Shown piece by piece: positions 41,528 through 49,860 of a stretch of 64,000 nt of DNA. The position numbers were made by a program, and so were the translations under genes. Numbering within the stretch: position 1 is the first letter of the stretch; every line of letters begins with the position of its first letter. The notes below the pieces were generated by a model. That model had not been told where the DNA came from and searched no databases. It saw only the letters and a list, made by a program, of their open reading frames with translations. Source of the DNA: Thiohalobacter sp. IOR34 (lineage in GTDB: Bacteria; Pseudomonadota; Gammaproteobacteria; Thiohalobacterales; Thiohalobacteraceae); assembly GCF_030406045.1 (NCBI RefSeq), contig NZ_CP128988.1:248001-312000 (forward strand), given 5' to 3'.

Positions 41528-43507
41528 TCAGACGGCCTGGGCGACCTGCTGCGGATCCGTCAGGCTGTCCAGTTCCGGCAATGGCCGGTTCAGCACCTCG
41601 CGCATGGCAGCGATGGTCTCCAGGTCCGTGGCCAGGGCCTCGGCCTGCTGCTCCAGTTCACCGATCCTGGATTCCAGGGTGTCGCGCGATTCGTTGATGC
41701 GGCGCAGGGTGTCGAGCCGCTTCTCCATCACCCGCTTGTGGTCCTTGATCTGCTGGACCAGCGGGTTCATGACCTCCTTCAGCCAGCTGTCCGCCTCCTG
41801 GTTGGCGCGGAAGAAGATGCTGCGCGCCTGGCTGACCATGGAGATGAAGAACTTTTTGACCACGAAGCTCTGCTCGGTCATGGTGGTGATCGGGCTGTTG
41901 CGGAACAGCTCGGCCTCGTGCAGCAGCTGGTGCAGGTCCATGTTGTACTGGTCCACCGAGAACACCTTGGGGGTAATGGCCGGCAGGCCGTGCTCCTCGT
42001 GGAACTTGCGGTAGGTGGCGCGGATCAGGGTACGGGTCTGCTCGGCCTGCTGGGCGACCTGGTCCATGGTGTCGCGGGCGCCGTCGAAGAAGGTCTGCAT
42101 GCCGCGCTTGATGCCGGCCGTGGTCCAGGCGCCGGTCATGTCCTTGCGGGTCTTGGCGATCAACCGGTCGAAGGCCTCCAGGCTCAAGGCATCGAGCATG
42201 GCCCTGGCCTGGCTCTTCAGCACCCGGCGGCTGGCCTGGAAGCTCTCCACGTTGCGCAGGTAGGCGGCCTGCTCCTCGCGCGACTTGGCCATCAGGTGCT
42301 GGATGACATCGGCGTTCTTGCCGCGCAGCGAGACGAGGTTCTGCAGTTCGCGCCGGGTCTGGTGCAGGCGGCCCTCGAGAATGCTGTAGGTCTCGTTCTG
42401 CAGCCCGCCGACCTCCTGCAGGATGTGGTCGCGCAGCACGGCCAGTTTGTTCGGCAGCACCTCTTCGGCGAGGAAGGCCTCCAGGGCCGGCAGCCGGCTG
42501 CGTTCCAGCAGGCCGGCGTCGTCGCGGACCTTGGCCACCAGCCCCTTCTGGGCGGAGAGCGGGAAGACCTGGGCGCTGTCGAGATGCAGCTGATCCGCCG
42601 CACGGCGGCGCTGGCTCTCGATGCTGGCCTCGATGCTGGCCTCGTCCTTGAGATCGTCCCACAGGGTGTCGATCTTGTTCAGGGCCACCACCAGGTGCTT
42701 GTTGTGCTGGCTGGTGACGCTGTGCACATGGTGTTCCCACATCTCCAGGTCGGATCGGGTGACGCCGGTGTCCGCGGCCAGCACGAAGAGCACGGCCTGG
42801 GCCGAGGGCAGCATGCTCACGGTCAGTTCCGGCTCGTTGCCCAGGGCGTTGAGCCCGGGCGTGTCGAGGATCACCAGCCCGCGCTTGAGCAGGGGGTGGG
42901 GGAAGCTGATCAGGGCATGGCGCCACATCGGGATCTCCACCGTCTCCGGGTGCTCGCCGTGCTGCTTGAACTGCGGGTCCTGGGTCTCGTCGTAGAGGCC
43001 CAGGGCACGCGCCGTCTCCAGCGGTACCCGCTTGGTCTTGACCACCTCGCGGAAGGTCTCGGCCATCTGTTCGGCCGACTCGGTGTCGAGCGACAGGTGC
43101 ACCCAGTCCTCTGCACGCTGCTTGTAGTCGGCGATCGAGGTCTCCTCGCTGCGCGTCTCGATCGGCAGCAGGCGAATGTAGGCATGCCCGGCATCGTGGT
43201 CGTAGAACAGCTCGCTGGGACACATGGTGGTGCGCCCGGCATCGGAGGGCAGAAGCCGCCGGCCGTAGCCGGCGAAGAAGATGGCGTTGATCAGCTCGGT
43301 CTTGCCTCGCGAGAACTCGGCCACGAAGGCCAGGGTCAGGCGGTCCCTGCGCAGTGCCTCCATGGTGTCGAAGATGCGCAGGTTGCTTTCACCTTCGTCG
43401 AGCTGGTGCGCGTCGAGCCAGTCCTGGAATGCCTGCAGCGTCTGCAGTACGTCCGCCTTCCAGACGTCATAGGCCTGCATGCGGCGGCTGAACTGATCTT
43501 GCGGCAT
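41528..43507 (-). CDS. Bacterial dynamin-like GTPase
   Basis: 659 residues. GTPase motifs in order: P-loop VAEFSRGKTELIN (about 62-74), switch Thr in GRTTMCPSEL, LVILDTPGLNALG (DTPG at 215-218) and VALNKID (277-280). Long helical stalk segments follow, and the C-terminal third (ESRIGELEQQAEAL) looks coiled coil. Such proteins remodel or fuse membranes or protect them under stress; the specific role here is unknown. It has a strong ribosome site (GGGAGGAGA). Its upstream region carries three repeat modules. Confidence 0.9.
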   Translation of the reverse strand: MPQDQFSRRMQAYDVWKADVLQTLQAFQDWLDAHQLDEGESNLRIFDTMEALRRDRLTLAFVAEFSRGKTELINAIFFAGYGRRLLPSDAGRTTMCPSELFYDHDAGHAYIRLLPIETRSEETSIADYKQRAEDWVHLSLDTESAEQMAETFREVVKTKRVPLETARALGLYDETQDPQFKQHGEHPETVEIPMWRHALISFPHPLLKRGLVILDTPGLNALGNEPELTVSMLPSAQAVLFVLAADTGVTRSDLEMWEHHVHSVTSQHNKHLVVALNKIDTLWDDLKDEASIEASIESQRRRAADQLHLDSAQVFPLSAQKGLVAKVRDDAGLLERSRLPALEAFLAEEVLPNKLAVLRDHILQEVGGLQNETYSILEGRLHQTRRELQNLVSLRGKNADVIQHLMAKSREEQAAYLRNVESFQASRRVLKSQARAMLDALSLEAFDRLIAKTRKDMTGAWTTAGIKRGMQTFFDGARDTMDQVAQQAEQTRTLIRATYRKFHEEHGLPAITPKVFSVDQYNMDLHQLLHEAELFRNSPITTMTEQSFVVKKFFISMVSQARSIFFRANQEADSWLKEVMNPLVQQIKDHKRVMEKRLDTLRRINESRDTLESRIGELEQQAEALATDLETIAAMREVLNRPLPELDSLTDPQQVAQAV

Positions 43508-43662
43508 CGAGCATCTCCTCCCTCGTGTTCATGGCGCAGGGCGACCCAAGGTCGCGTGATTCCTTGTCGTGCTAGCGACCGTGGACAGGAAAACCTGAAG
43601 CGGAATTACAGGGGCTTAGGGTATCAGGGGCGGCATTGTGTGACAGCGTTCACGGCGCACTG
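43508..43662. other. Leader of the dynamin-like gene
   Basis: Between the start codon and the first repeat module. It must hold the promoter of the dynamin-like gene; I see the ribosome site but no convincing -35/-10 pair and no small gene. Confidence 0.5.
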
Positions 43663-43760
43663 AACCCGCCCAGGGGGCCTTTCATGGCCATATCGTCCCT
43701 GTATTGCAGCACGCCCCCCTTCATGCGCGCCGCCTTGGTGCAATATCCGGGTTAACCCGG
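43663..43760. repeat. Half-element, inverted copy of positions 42-139
   Basis: An outer arm plus flank that aligns along about 95 bases, in reverse, with the left half of element A. It is joined directly to the next module at TTAACCCGG, showing that half-elements are exchanged as units. Confidence 0.7.
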
Positions 43761-43956
43761 CTTTGTGCCTGTTCGATTGACCCCGGGTATTGCCCGCCGT
43801 GGGTCCCCCGATCGTGGCCTGGAGGCCGCTCCTACAGGTCACGGCACAATGTGTTGTCGTAGGAGCGGCCTCCAGGCCGCGATCGAGGCGCAAGGGGTAC
43901 CGCGCCATCCTGCCACCCCGGCCCACGGAGCCTGCCTTGGTGCCATATCCGGGCTA
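43761..43956. repeat. Composite inverted-repeat element G with REPIN
   Basis: The left flank lacks its own outer arm. REP pair at 43811-43835 and 43859-43883. The right outer arm (43935-43956) runs into the second 165-bp hairpin element at CTAG. Confidence 0.83.
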
Positions 43957-44120
43957 GCAGCCTGTCGGACTCAGGACTGATCTACTGCGCGGGTGGGAGA
44001 GCGGCCCGAATCTCCCCGATTTCTCGTTGCGTAGTGCCCACTATGCGCCTCGAAATCGTGAAGATTCGTTCTCGTTCTCCCACCCTGCTCGCTACGATCG
44101 CCTAAGTCCGACAGGCTGCT
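43956..44120. repeat. 165-bp hairpin element, copy 2
   Basis: Same length and nearly the same sequence as 18779-18943. The visible differences are two bases in the left stem (TCTCCCCG here, TCTTCACG there), which break pairing in this copy. Its right end touches the TAG stop codon of yggU. Confidence 0.85.
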
Positions 44121-44397
44121 AGCAGCCGGGCGGCAGTCGCCGCGGGGCGTGGATGCGCAGCTGTTTGCTGCGGCTGCCGTGGCCGGACAGCAGCTCGACG
44201 CGGGAGGGGGCGACGCCGCAGGCATCGGCCAGGAAACGGATCAGGTGGCGGTTGGCCTTGCCGTCGGCCGGTGGTGCGGTGATACGGATCTTCAGACGCT
44301 CGCCGTGCACGCCGGCAAAGCCGTCCTGCCGGGCGCGGGGCTGGACGTGCACGCTGAGGATCAGGTCCTCGCCGTCCCAGCGGTACCAGCCGGGCAT
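44119..44397 (-). CDS. yggU: DUF167 family protein YggU
   Basis: 92 residues. LSVHVQPRARQDGFAGVHGERLKIRITAPPADGKAN is the DUF167 signature. Its start overlaps the yggT stop by one base (TGATG). It is the last gene of yggS-proC-yggT-yggU. The stop codon TAG lies at the edge of the 165-bp hairpin element, and the final residues LPPGC may differ from the ancestral end. Function unknown. Confidence 0.92.
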   Translation of the reverse strand: MPGWYRWDGEDLILSVHVQPRARQDGFAGVHGERLKIRITAPPADGKANRHLIRFLADACGVAPSRVELLSGHGSRSKQLRIHAPRRLPPGC

Positions 44398-44960
44398 CAG
44401 AGCAGCAGGCGGAACAGCGGCAGGACCAGCATCTTCAGCACCTGCAGGGCGATCAGGGCCAGCAGCGGGCTGAGGTCGAGGCCACCGATCGGCGGCAGCA
44501 GGCGGCGTGCCGGGCGCAGCACGGGCTCGTTGAGGGCGTGCAGCAGGGCGGTGACCGGGTTGTAGGCGCCGGGATTCACCCAGCTGAGGATGGCCTGGAT
44601 GATGATCGAGAAGACGAACACGTTGAACAGCAGGCTGACCAGTTCGGCAATGCTTACCACCAGCAGTGTCCAGGGCGAGAAGGCGCCGCCGCGCAGCAGC
44701 AGGATCAGCGCCACGGCGGCCATCTGCACCAGCAGCATGAGCACGATGGCGGCGCTGTCGATGCGCCCCAGCGGCGGAATCAGCCGGCGCAGCGGCAGCA
44801 GCGGCGGATTGGTGATCTTGACCAGGAACTGGCTGACGGGGTTGTAGAAATCGGCCCGTACCCAGGCCAGCAGGGTGCGCAGCATGATGGCCAGCACATA
44901 GAGGTCGAACAGGGTGCTGATCAGGAACTCCAGGGGGGAGATGAGATAGCCGGCACCCAT
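44397..44960 (-). CDS. yggT: YggT family membrane protein
   Basis: 187 residues with two YGGT repeats. Each has a hydrophobic pair around a RADFYNPVSQFLVKITNPPLLPLRR or NPGAYNPVTALLHALNEPVLRPARR motif. By family knowledge it is linked to osmotic or cell-shape functions and often sits with yggS. There is no gap to proC, so it is translationally coupled. Confidence 0.93.
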   Translation of the reverse strand: MGAGYLISPLEFLISTLFDLYVLAIMLRTLLAWVRADFYNPVSQFLVKITNPPLLPLRRLIPPLGRIDSAAIVLMLLVQMAAVALILLLRGGAFSPWTLLVVSIAELVSLLFNVFVFSIIIQAILSWVNPGAYNPVTALLHALNEPVLRPARRLLPPIGGLDLSPLLALIALQVLKMLVLPLFRLLL

Positions 44961-45788
44961 CTACTGTTCCCCCAGCTGGCGGGCCAGCTCCTCGGAACGG
45001 TCGCGGGCCGCCCGCAGGGCCCGCTGCAGCAGCTCGCGCAGCCCCCCCTCTTCCAGCACCTGCAGGGCGCGTTCGGTGGTGCCGCCCGGGGAGGTGACCT
45101 GCTGGCGCAGCACCGCCGGCCCCTCGCTGCACTCGAGCGCCGTCTTGGCGGCGCCGAAGGCGGTCTGCAGGGTCAGCAGTCGGGCGGTCTCGGCCGGCAG
45201 GCCGAGGGACTCGCCGGCCGCCTGCAGGGCCTCCATGACCAGGAAGAAATAGGCCGGGCCGCTGCCGGAGAGGGCGGTGACGGCGTCCATCAGGGCCTCG
45301 TCTTCCAGCCACAGGGTGAGGCCGACGGCGCGCAGGATGGATTCGGCCAGGTCGCGCTGTTCGGCGCTGACCCGGGGATTGGCATAGAGAGCGGTAGCGC
45401 CGCTCTGCACCAGTGCCGGGGTGTTCGGCATGCAGCGCACCACCGCTGCCTCGCCGCCCAGCCAGCGTTCCAGGTCGCCGCTGCGGATGCCGGCGGCGAT
45501 GGAGATCACCAGCGGCTGCCCGGCCGTGACCTGTGGCGCCAGTTGCTGCGCCACCTGGTGCATGACCTGGGGCTTGACCGCCAGCAGCAGCACGTCGGCG
45601 CCTTCGGCGGCTGCACGGTTGTCCGCGAAGGTGGCGACGCCGAAGGCCTCGCCCAGCCCTTCGAGGCGGGCAGGGTCGGGGTCGGCGACGCGCATCCGGC
45701 CGGCCGGCAGGCCGTCGCTGATCAGGCCGCCGATCAGGCTGCGGGCCATGTTGCCGCCGCCGATAAAACAGATGATTTTCTCGTTCAT
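44961..45788 (-). CDS. proC: Pyrroline-5-carboxylate reductase
   Basis: Last step of proline synthesis. 275 residues. NAD(P)H-binding FIGGGNMARSLIGG at the N-terminus, VRCMPNTPALV, and the signature ALSGSGPAYFFLVMEAL with TSPGGTTERAL. The start MNEKIICFIGGG is the family one. It lies between yggS and yggT. Confidence 0.97.
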   Translation of the reverse strand: MNEKIICFIGGGNMARSLIGGLISDGLPAGRMRVADPDPARLEGLGEAFGVATFADNRAAAEGADVLLLAVKPQVMHQVAQQLAPQVTAGQPLVISIAAGIRSGDLERWLGGEAAVVRCMPNTPALVQSGATALYANPRVSAEQRDLAESILRAVGLTLWLEDEALMDAVTALSGSGPAYFFLVMEALQAAGESLGLPAETARLLTLQTAFGAAKTALECSEGPAVLRQQVTSPGGTTERALQVLEEGGLRELLQRALRAARDRSEELARQLGEQ

Positions 45789-45867
45789 GAGGGCGCCATT
45801 CGCTGTTGGGGCGGGATGGCGGCTATTGTCGCCATTTGTGCCGCCCAAGGCAAAGCCGGCACAGGAC

Positions 45868-46578
45868 TCAGCCCGTCTTCGGTCGACGCGGGCCGAAGAT
45901 CCCGGTACCGACGCGCAGCAGGGTGCTGCCCTCGGCGATGGCCGCCTCCAGGTCGGCGGACATGCCCATCGACAGGGTATCCAGCGCCAGGCCTTTCTCC
46001 TGCAGCATCCGGTAGGCCTGGTGCAGGGCGCGAAATGCCGTGCGCTGGGCGCCGAAGTCACGGCTCGGTGCGGGGATGGCCATCAGCCCGCGCAGCCGCA
46101 GCCGCGGCAGCCGCCTCACCGCCTCGGCCAGCGCCGGCAGCTCGGGCAGGGCCACGCCGGACTTGCTCGCCTCGCCGCTGATGTTGACCTGGAGCAGGAC
46201 GTTCAGGGGGGCGCGGTCGGCGGGGCGCTGGGCGCTGAGCCGTTCGGCGAGCTTCAGCCGGTCGAGGCTCTGTACCCAGTCGAAGTGTTCGGCGATGAGC
46301 CGGGTCTTGTTGGACTGCAGGGGGCCGATGAAATGCCACTCCAGCGGCAGGTGGCGCAAGGCGGCGATCTTCTCCAGTGCCTCCTTGAGGTAGGATTCGC
46401 CGAAGGCGCGCTGGCCGGCCGCGGCGGCCGCCGCCACATCGCTGGCGGGAAAGGTCTTGGAGACCGCCAGCAGGCGCACCGCCGCCGGCTGGCGGCCATA
46501 GTGGCGGCACCACTCGTCGATGGCATGGCGCAGCACCTCGAGCCGTCCGCGGATGATTTCTGCGCGCTGATCGCTCAT
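45868..46578 (-). CDS. yggS: PLP homeostasis protein YggS
   Basis: Pyridoxal-phosphate-binding regulator of 236 residues. The PLP lysine is in LLAVSKTFPA (about residue 41), with FIGPLQSNK and SMGMSADLEAAI in the C-terminal half. The common FGENYVQE segment is here FGESYLKE, with Asn replaced by Ser. It is first in yggS-proC-yggT-yggU and divergent from pilT. Confidence 0.96.
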   Translation of the reverse strand: MSDQRAEIIRGRLEVLRHAIDEWCRHYGRQPAAVRLLAVSKTFPASDVAAAAAAGQRAFGESYLKEALEKIAALRHLPLEWHFIGPLQSNKTRLIAEHFDWVQSLDRLKLAERLSAQRPADRAPLNVLLQVNISGEASKSGVALPELPALAEAVRRLPRLRLRGLMAIPAPSRDFGAQRTAFRALHQAYRMLQEKGLALDTLSMGMSADLEAAIAEGSTLLRVGTGIFGPRRPKTG

Positions 46579-46670
46579 GGCTGGCTATACTCTGTCCTGA
46601 TCAAGGGACCGGCACAGCGGACGATAGTATTCAGAGCATGGCTTCAACATAGATTCATCAGGGGATAGGA

Positions 46671-47708
46671 ATGGATATCGCAGAGCTTCTCGCCTTCGGC
46701 GTCAAGAATAACGCCTCCGACCTGCATCTGTCTGCAGATCTGCCGCCGATGATCCGCGTCGATGGCGACATCCGCCGCATCAACGTGCCGGCGCTGGACC
46801 ACAAGCAGGTCCATGCGCTGGTCTACGACATCATGAACGACAAGCAGCGCAAGGATTTCGAGGAGTTCCTGGAGACCGACTTCTCCTTCGAGATCCCCAA
46901 CCTGGCGCGTTTCCGCGTCAATGCCTTCAACCACAACCGCGGTGCCGGCGCGGTGTTCCGTACCATCCCCTCCAAGGTGCTGACCCTGGAAGAGCTGGGG
47001 GCGCCGGCGGTATTCAAGGAGATCGCCGACCAGCCGCGCGGCATCGTGCTGGTCACCGGGCCGACCGGTTCCGGCAAGTCCACCACCCTGGCGGCGATGA
47101 TGAATCATGTCAACGAGACCCGCTTCGAGCACATCCTGACCATCGAGGATCCGATCGAGTTCGTGCATGAATCCAAGAAGTGCCTGGTCAACCAGCGCGA
47201 GGTGCACCGCGACACCCTGGGCTTCTCCGAGGCCCTGCGATCGGCGTTGCGCGAGGATCCGGACATCATCCTGGTCGGCGAGATGCGCGACCTGGAGACC
47301 ATCCGCCTGGCATTGACCGCGGCCGAGACCGGCCATCTGGTGTTCGGCACCCTGCATACCAGCTCGGCGGCCAAGACCATCGACCGTATCATCGACGTCT
47401 TTCCCGCAGCGGAGAAGGACATGGTGCGATCCATGCTCTCCGAGTCGCTGCGTGCGGTCATCTCCCAGACCCTGCTGAAGAAGACCGGCGGCGGGCGCAT
47501 CGCGGCCCATGAGATCATGATCGGCACCCCGGCGATTCGCAACCTGATCCGCGAGGACAAGGTGGCGCAGATGTACTCCGCCATCCAGACCGGCCAGGCG
47601 GTGGGCATGCAGACCCTGGACCAGAACCTGCAGGATCTGGTCCAACGGGGGCTGATCAGTCGTCTCGATGCGCGCAGCAAGGCGGCCAACAAGGAGCTGT
47701 TCCGCTGA
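46671..47708 (+). CDS. pilT: Twitching motility ATPase PilT
   Basis: Retraction ATPase of type IV pili, 345 residues. An N-terminal PAS-like domain, Walker A GPTGSGKSTT, Asp box HILTIEDPIEFVHE, Walker B ILVGEMRDLETI with the AIRNLIRE motif, and His box HLVFGTLHTSSA. All key residues are intact. It is followed by pilU after 77 bases and diverges from yggS, as in Pseudomonas. Confidence 0.98.
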   Translation: MDIAELLAFGVKNNASDLHLSADLPPMIRVDGDIRRINVPALDHKQVHALVYDIMNDKQRKDFEEFLETDFSFEIPNLARFRVNAFNHNRGAGAVFRTIPSKVLTLEELGAPAVFKEIADQPRGIVLVTGPTGSGKSTTLAAMMNHVNETRFEHILTIEDPIEFVHESKKCLVNQREVHRDTLGFSEALRSALREDPDIILVGEMRDLETIRLALTAAETGHLVFGTLHTSSAAKTIDRIIDVFPAAEKDMVRSMLSESLRAVISQTLLKKTGGGRIAAHEIMIGTPAIRNLIREDKVAQMYSAIQTGQAVGMQTLDQNLQDLVQRGLISRLDARSKAANKELFR

Positions 47709-47723
47709 TTCCCGGCCGGGATT

Positions 47724-47755
47724 TTGCGTTGGCGGCGGCCTTGCGGTGAAATAGG
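47724..47755 (+). promoter_or_regulatory. Motif upstream of pilU shared with argB
   Basis: The same spaced 32-base motif as at 36021-36052, ending 30 bases before the pilU ATG in the pilT-pilU gap. This copy also contains TGGC-N7-TTGC (GG-N10-GC), as in sigma-54 promoters; the argB copy does not. Confidence 0.5.
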
Positions 47756-47785
47756 TCGGGAATGACGCAGACGGAGGGACGGCAC

Positions 47786-48919
47786 ATGGAACTCAACACC
47801 CTGTTGCGGGTGATGGTGGAGAAGAAGGCATCGGATCTGTTCATCACCGCCGGTATTCCTCCCAGCGTCAAGATCGACGGCCGGATCCGCCCGGTCAGCA
47901 AGGATCCGCTCAGTCCCGAGCAGGCGCGGGAGATGGTCTACAGCGCCATGTCACCCACCCAGCGCAACGAGTTCGACGCCTGCCACGAGTGCAACTTCGC
48001 CATCAGCGCCAGCGGTCTGGGGCGGTTCCGGGTCAGCGCCTTCTTCCAGCGCAACCACATCGGTATGGTGCTGCGGCGCATCGAGACCGAGATTCCCAGC
48101 ATCGAGTCGCTGCATCTGCCACCGATCATCAAGCAGCTGGCGCTGCTCAAGCGCGGCCTGGTGATCTTCGCCGGCGCCACCGGCACCGGCAAGTCGACCT
48201 CGCTGGCCTCGATGATCGGCTACCGCAACCGCCACGGGGACGGGCACATCGTCACCCTGGAAGACCCCATCGAGTTCATCCACCAGCATGACGGCTGCAT
48301 CATCACCCAGCGCGAGGTGGGTCTGGACACCGAGTCCTACGAGGTGGGGCTCAAGAACACCCTGCGCCAGGCACCGGACGTGATCCTGCTCGGCGAGATC
48401 CGCACCCGCGAGACCATGGACTATGCCATCGCCTTCGCCGAGACCGGTCACCTCTGCCTCTCCACCCTGCATGCCAACAACGCCAACCAGGCGCTGGACC
48501 GGATCATCAACTTCTTCCCCGAGGACCGCCGCGACCAGTTGCTGATGGATCTGTCGCTGAACCTCAAGGCGATCGTCGCCCAGCAGCTGATTCCGGGAGC
48601 CGACGGCAAGGGCCGGCGTGCCGCGGTGGAGGTGCTGATGAACACCCCGCTGGCGGCCGAGCACATCCGTCATGGTGAGATCTACAAGCTGAAGGACCTG
48701 ATGCGCCGCTCCAACCAGAGTGGCATGAAGACCTTCGACCAGGCGCTGTACGACCTGTACAAGGCCGGTGAGATCAGCTACGAGGATGCCCTGCACCATG
48801 CCGATTCGCCGAACGAGGTACGGCTGATGATCAAGCTCGACGAGGAAGATCCGGCGAAGCTGGCCGATGCCATCGGCAACCTGACCCTGGAGGACGCGGA
48901 CAAGCCCTACCGGCGCTGA
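47786..48919 (+). CDS. pilU: Type IV pilus retraction ATPase PilU
   Basis: Accessory retraction motor, 377 residues. Walker A GATGTGKSTS, HIVTLEDPIEFIHQ, Walker B ILLGEIRTRETM and LCLSTLHANNANQ identify the PilU branch. The ATG at 47786, with a GGAGGG site, is chosen over 47762. By family knowledge it works with PilT and needs it for activity. A possible internal promoter lies in the pilT-pilU gap. Confidence 0.97.
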   Translation: MELNTLLRVMVEKKASDLFITAGIPPSVKIDGRIRPVSKDPLSPEQAREMVYSAMSPTQRNEFDACHECNFAISASGLGRFRVSAFFQRNHIGMVLRRIETEIPSIESLHLPPIIKQLALLKRGLVIFAGATGTGKSTSLASMIGYRNRHGDGHIVTLEDPIEFIHQHDGCIITQREVGLDTESYEVGLKNTLRQAPDVILLGEIRTRETMDYAIAFAETGHLCLSTLHANNANQALDRIINFFPEDRRDQLLMDLSLNLKAIVAQQLIPGADGKGRRAAVEVLMNTPLAAEHIRHGEIYKLKDLMRRSNQSGMKTFDQALYDLYKAGEISYEDALHHADSPNEVRLMIKLDEEDPAKLADAIGNLTLEDADKPYRR

Positions 48920-48929
48920 GGGCCGTGAC

Positions 48930-49817
48930 TCAGGCCGCGGGAAACACCTCGCGGGCGTCGAACACCGGGCCGTCGACGCAGACCCGCCTCATGGCCGGGC
49001 CCGCCGGGGTCTCCACCGCCACGGTGCAGCCGGCGCAGCCGCCGACGCCGCAGGCCATGAACTCCTCCAGCGACACCTGGGCCGGCAGATCGTACTCGCG
49101 GGCCAGGGCCGCCACCGCCTCCAGCATGGGATGCGGTCCGCAGGCGAAGATCTCCACCTGCCGCCGGTGTTCCGTGCTGAGCGCCGCCAGCCAGTCTCGC
49201 GCCAGTTCCGTGATGTAGCCCTGATAGACCCCGGGCAGCTCCCGCTGGCTGGCGAGTCGGCAGGGCACCCCCCAGTCCTCCAGCAGCGGCATGCTGGCGA
49301 TGACGCCGTCCGGCAGGCCGGGGACGAGGATCTGCGAGGGGCGGTGCCGGAAGGGGAAGGGCACCTCCGAGGCGAGCAGGGCCAGCGGCTGCCAGTGGGC
49401 GTCGGCCTTCAGCATCTCGGCCAGGCATATCATCGGCGGCATGCCGACACCGCCACCCAGCAGCAGGGCGCGCGGTCGTTCGCGGTGGGGTTCGAAGGGG
49501 CGGCCGATGGGGCCGAGGATGTTCAGCTGCTCGCCCGGCTGGCGCCGGGCGAGCAGTCGGGTGCCCTCGCCGACCACCTTGTAGAGGAATTCCACCCAGC
49601 CGGCCTGCGCATCGGCGCGCATGATCGACAGCGGCCGGCGCAGCGGCCGCTGCGGATCGACCCGGATGTGGGCGAAGCTGCCGGGCCGGGCATGGGCCGC
49701 GCATTTCGGTGCCAGCAGGCGGAGCATGAACTGCCCGCCCTCGAAGCCCTGGTGGCTGAGGATCTCGGCCTCCTCGACGAAGAGGGTGCCGCGCTGGGAT
49801 CGGGCTGTGTCGTTCAT
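48930..49817 (-). CDS. PyrK-type dihydroorotate dehydrogenase electron transfer subunit
   Basis: Iron-sulfur flavoprotein of 295 residues. An FAD-binding barrel with RRPLSIM, an NAD-binding part with LLLGGGVGMPPMICLAE, and a C-terminal [2Fe-2S] motif CGVGGCAGCTVAV followed by CVDGPVF are visible. PyrK normally passes electrons from class 1B dihydroorotate dehydrogenase to NAD. The partner pyrD is not in the window. Its position at the end of pyrR-pyrB-pyrC' supports a pyrimidine role; a related oxidoreductase remains possible. Confidence 0.85.
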   Translation of the reverse strand: MNDTARSQRGTLFVEEAEILSHQGFEGGQFMLRLLAPKCAAHARPGSFAHIRVDPQRPLRRPLSIMRADAQAGWVEFLYKVVGEGTRLLARRQPGEQLNILGPIGRPFEPHRERPRALLLGGGVGMPPMICLAEMLKADAHWQPLALLASEVPFPFRHRPSQILVPGLPDGVIASMPLLEDWGVPCRLASQRELPGVYQGYITELARDWLAALSTEHRRQVEIFACGPHPMLEAVAALAREYDLPAQVSLEEFMACGVGGCAGCTVAVETPAGPAMRRVCVDGPVFDAREVFPAA

Positions 49818-49860
49818 GTCGATGTGCTCTTGGCTCGCGGGGATTATAACGCAGCGGTGT

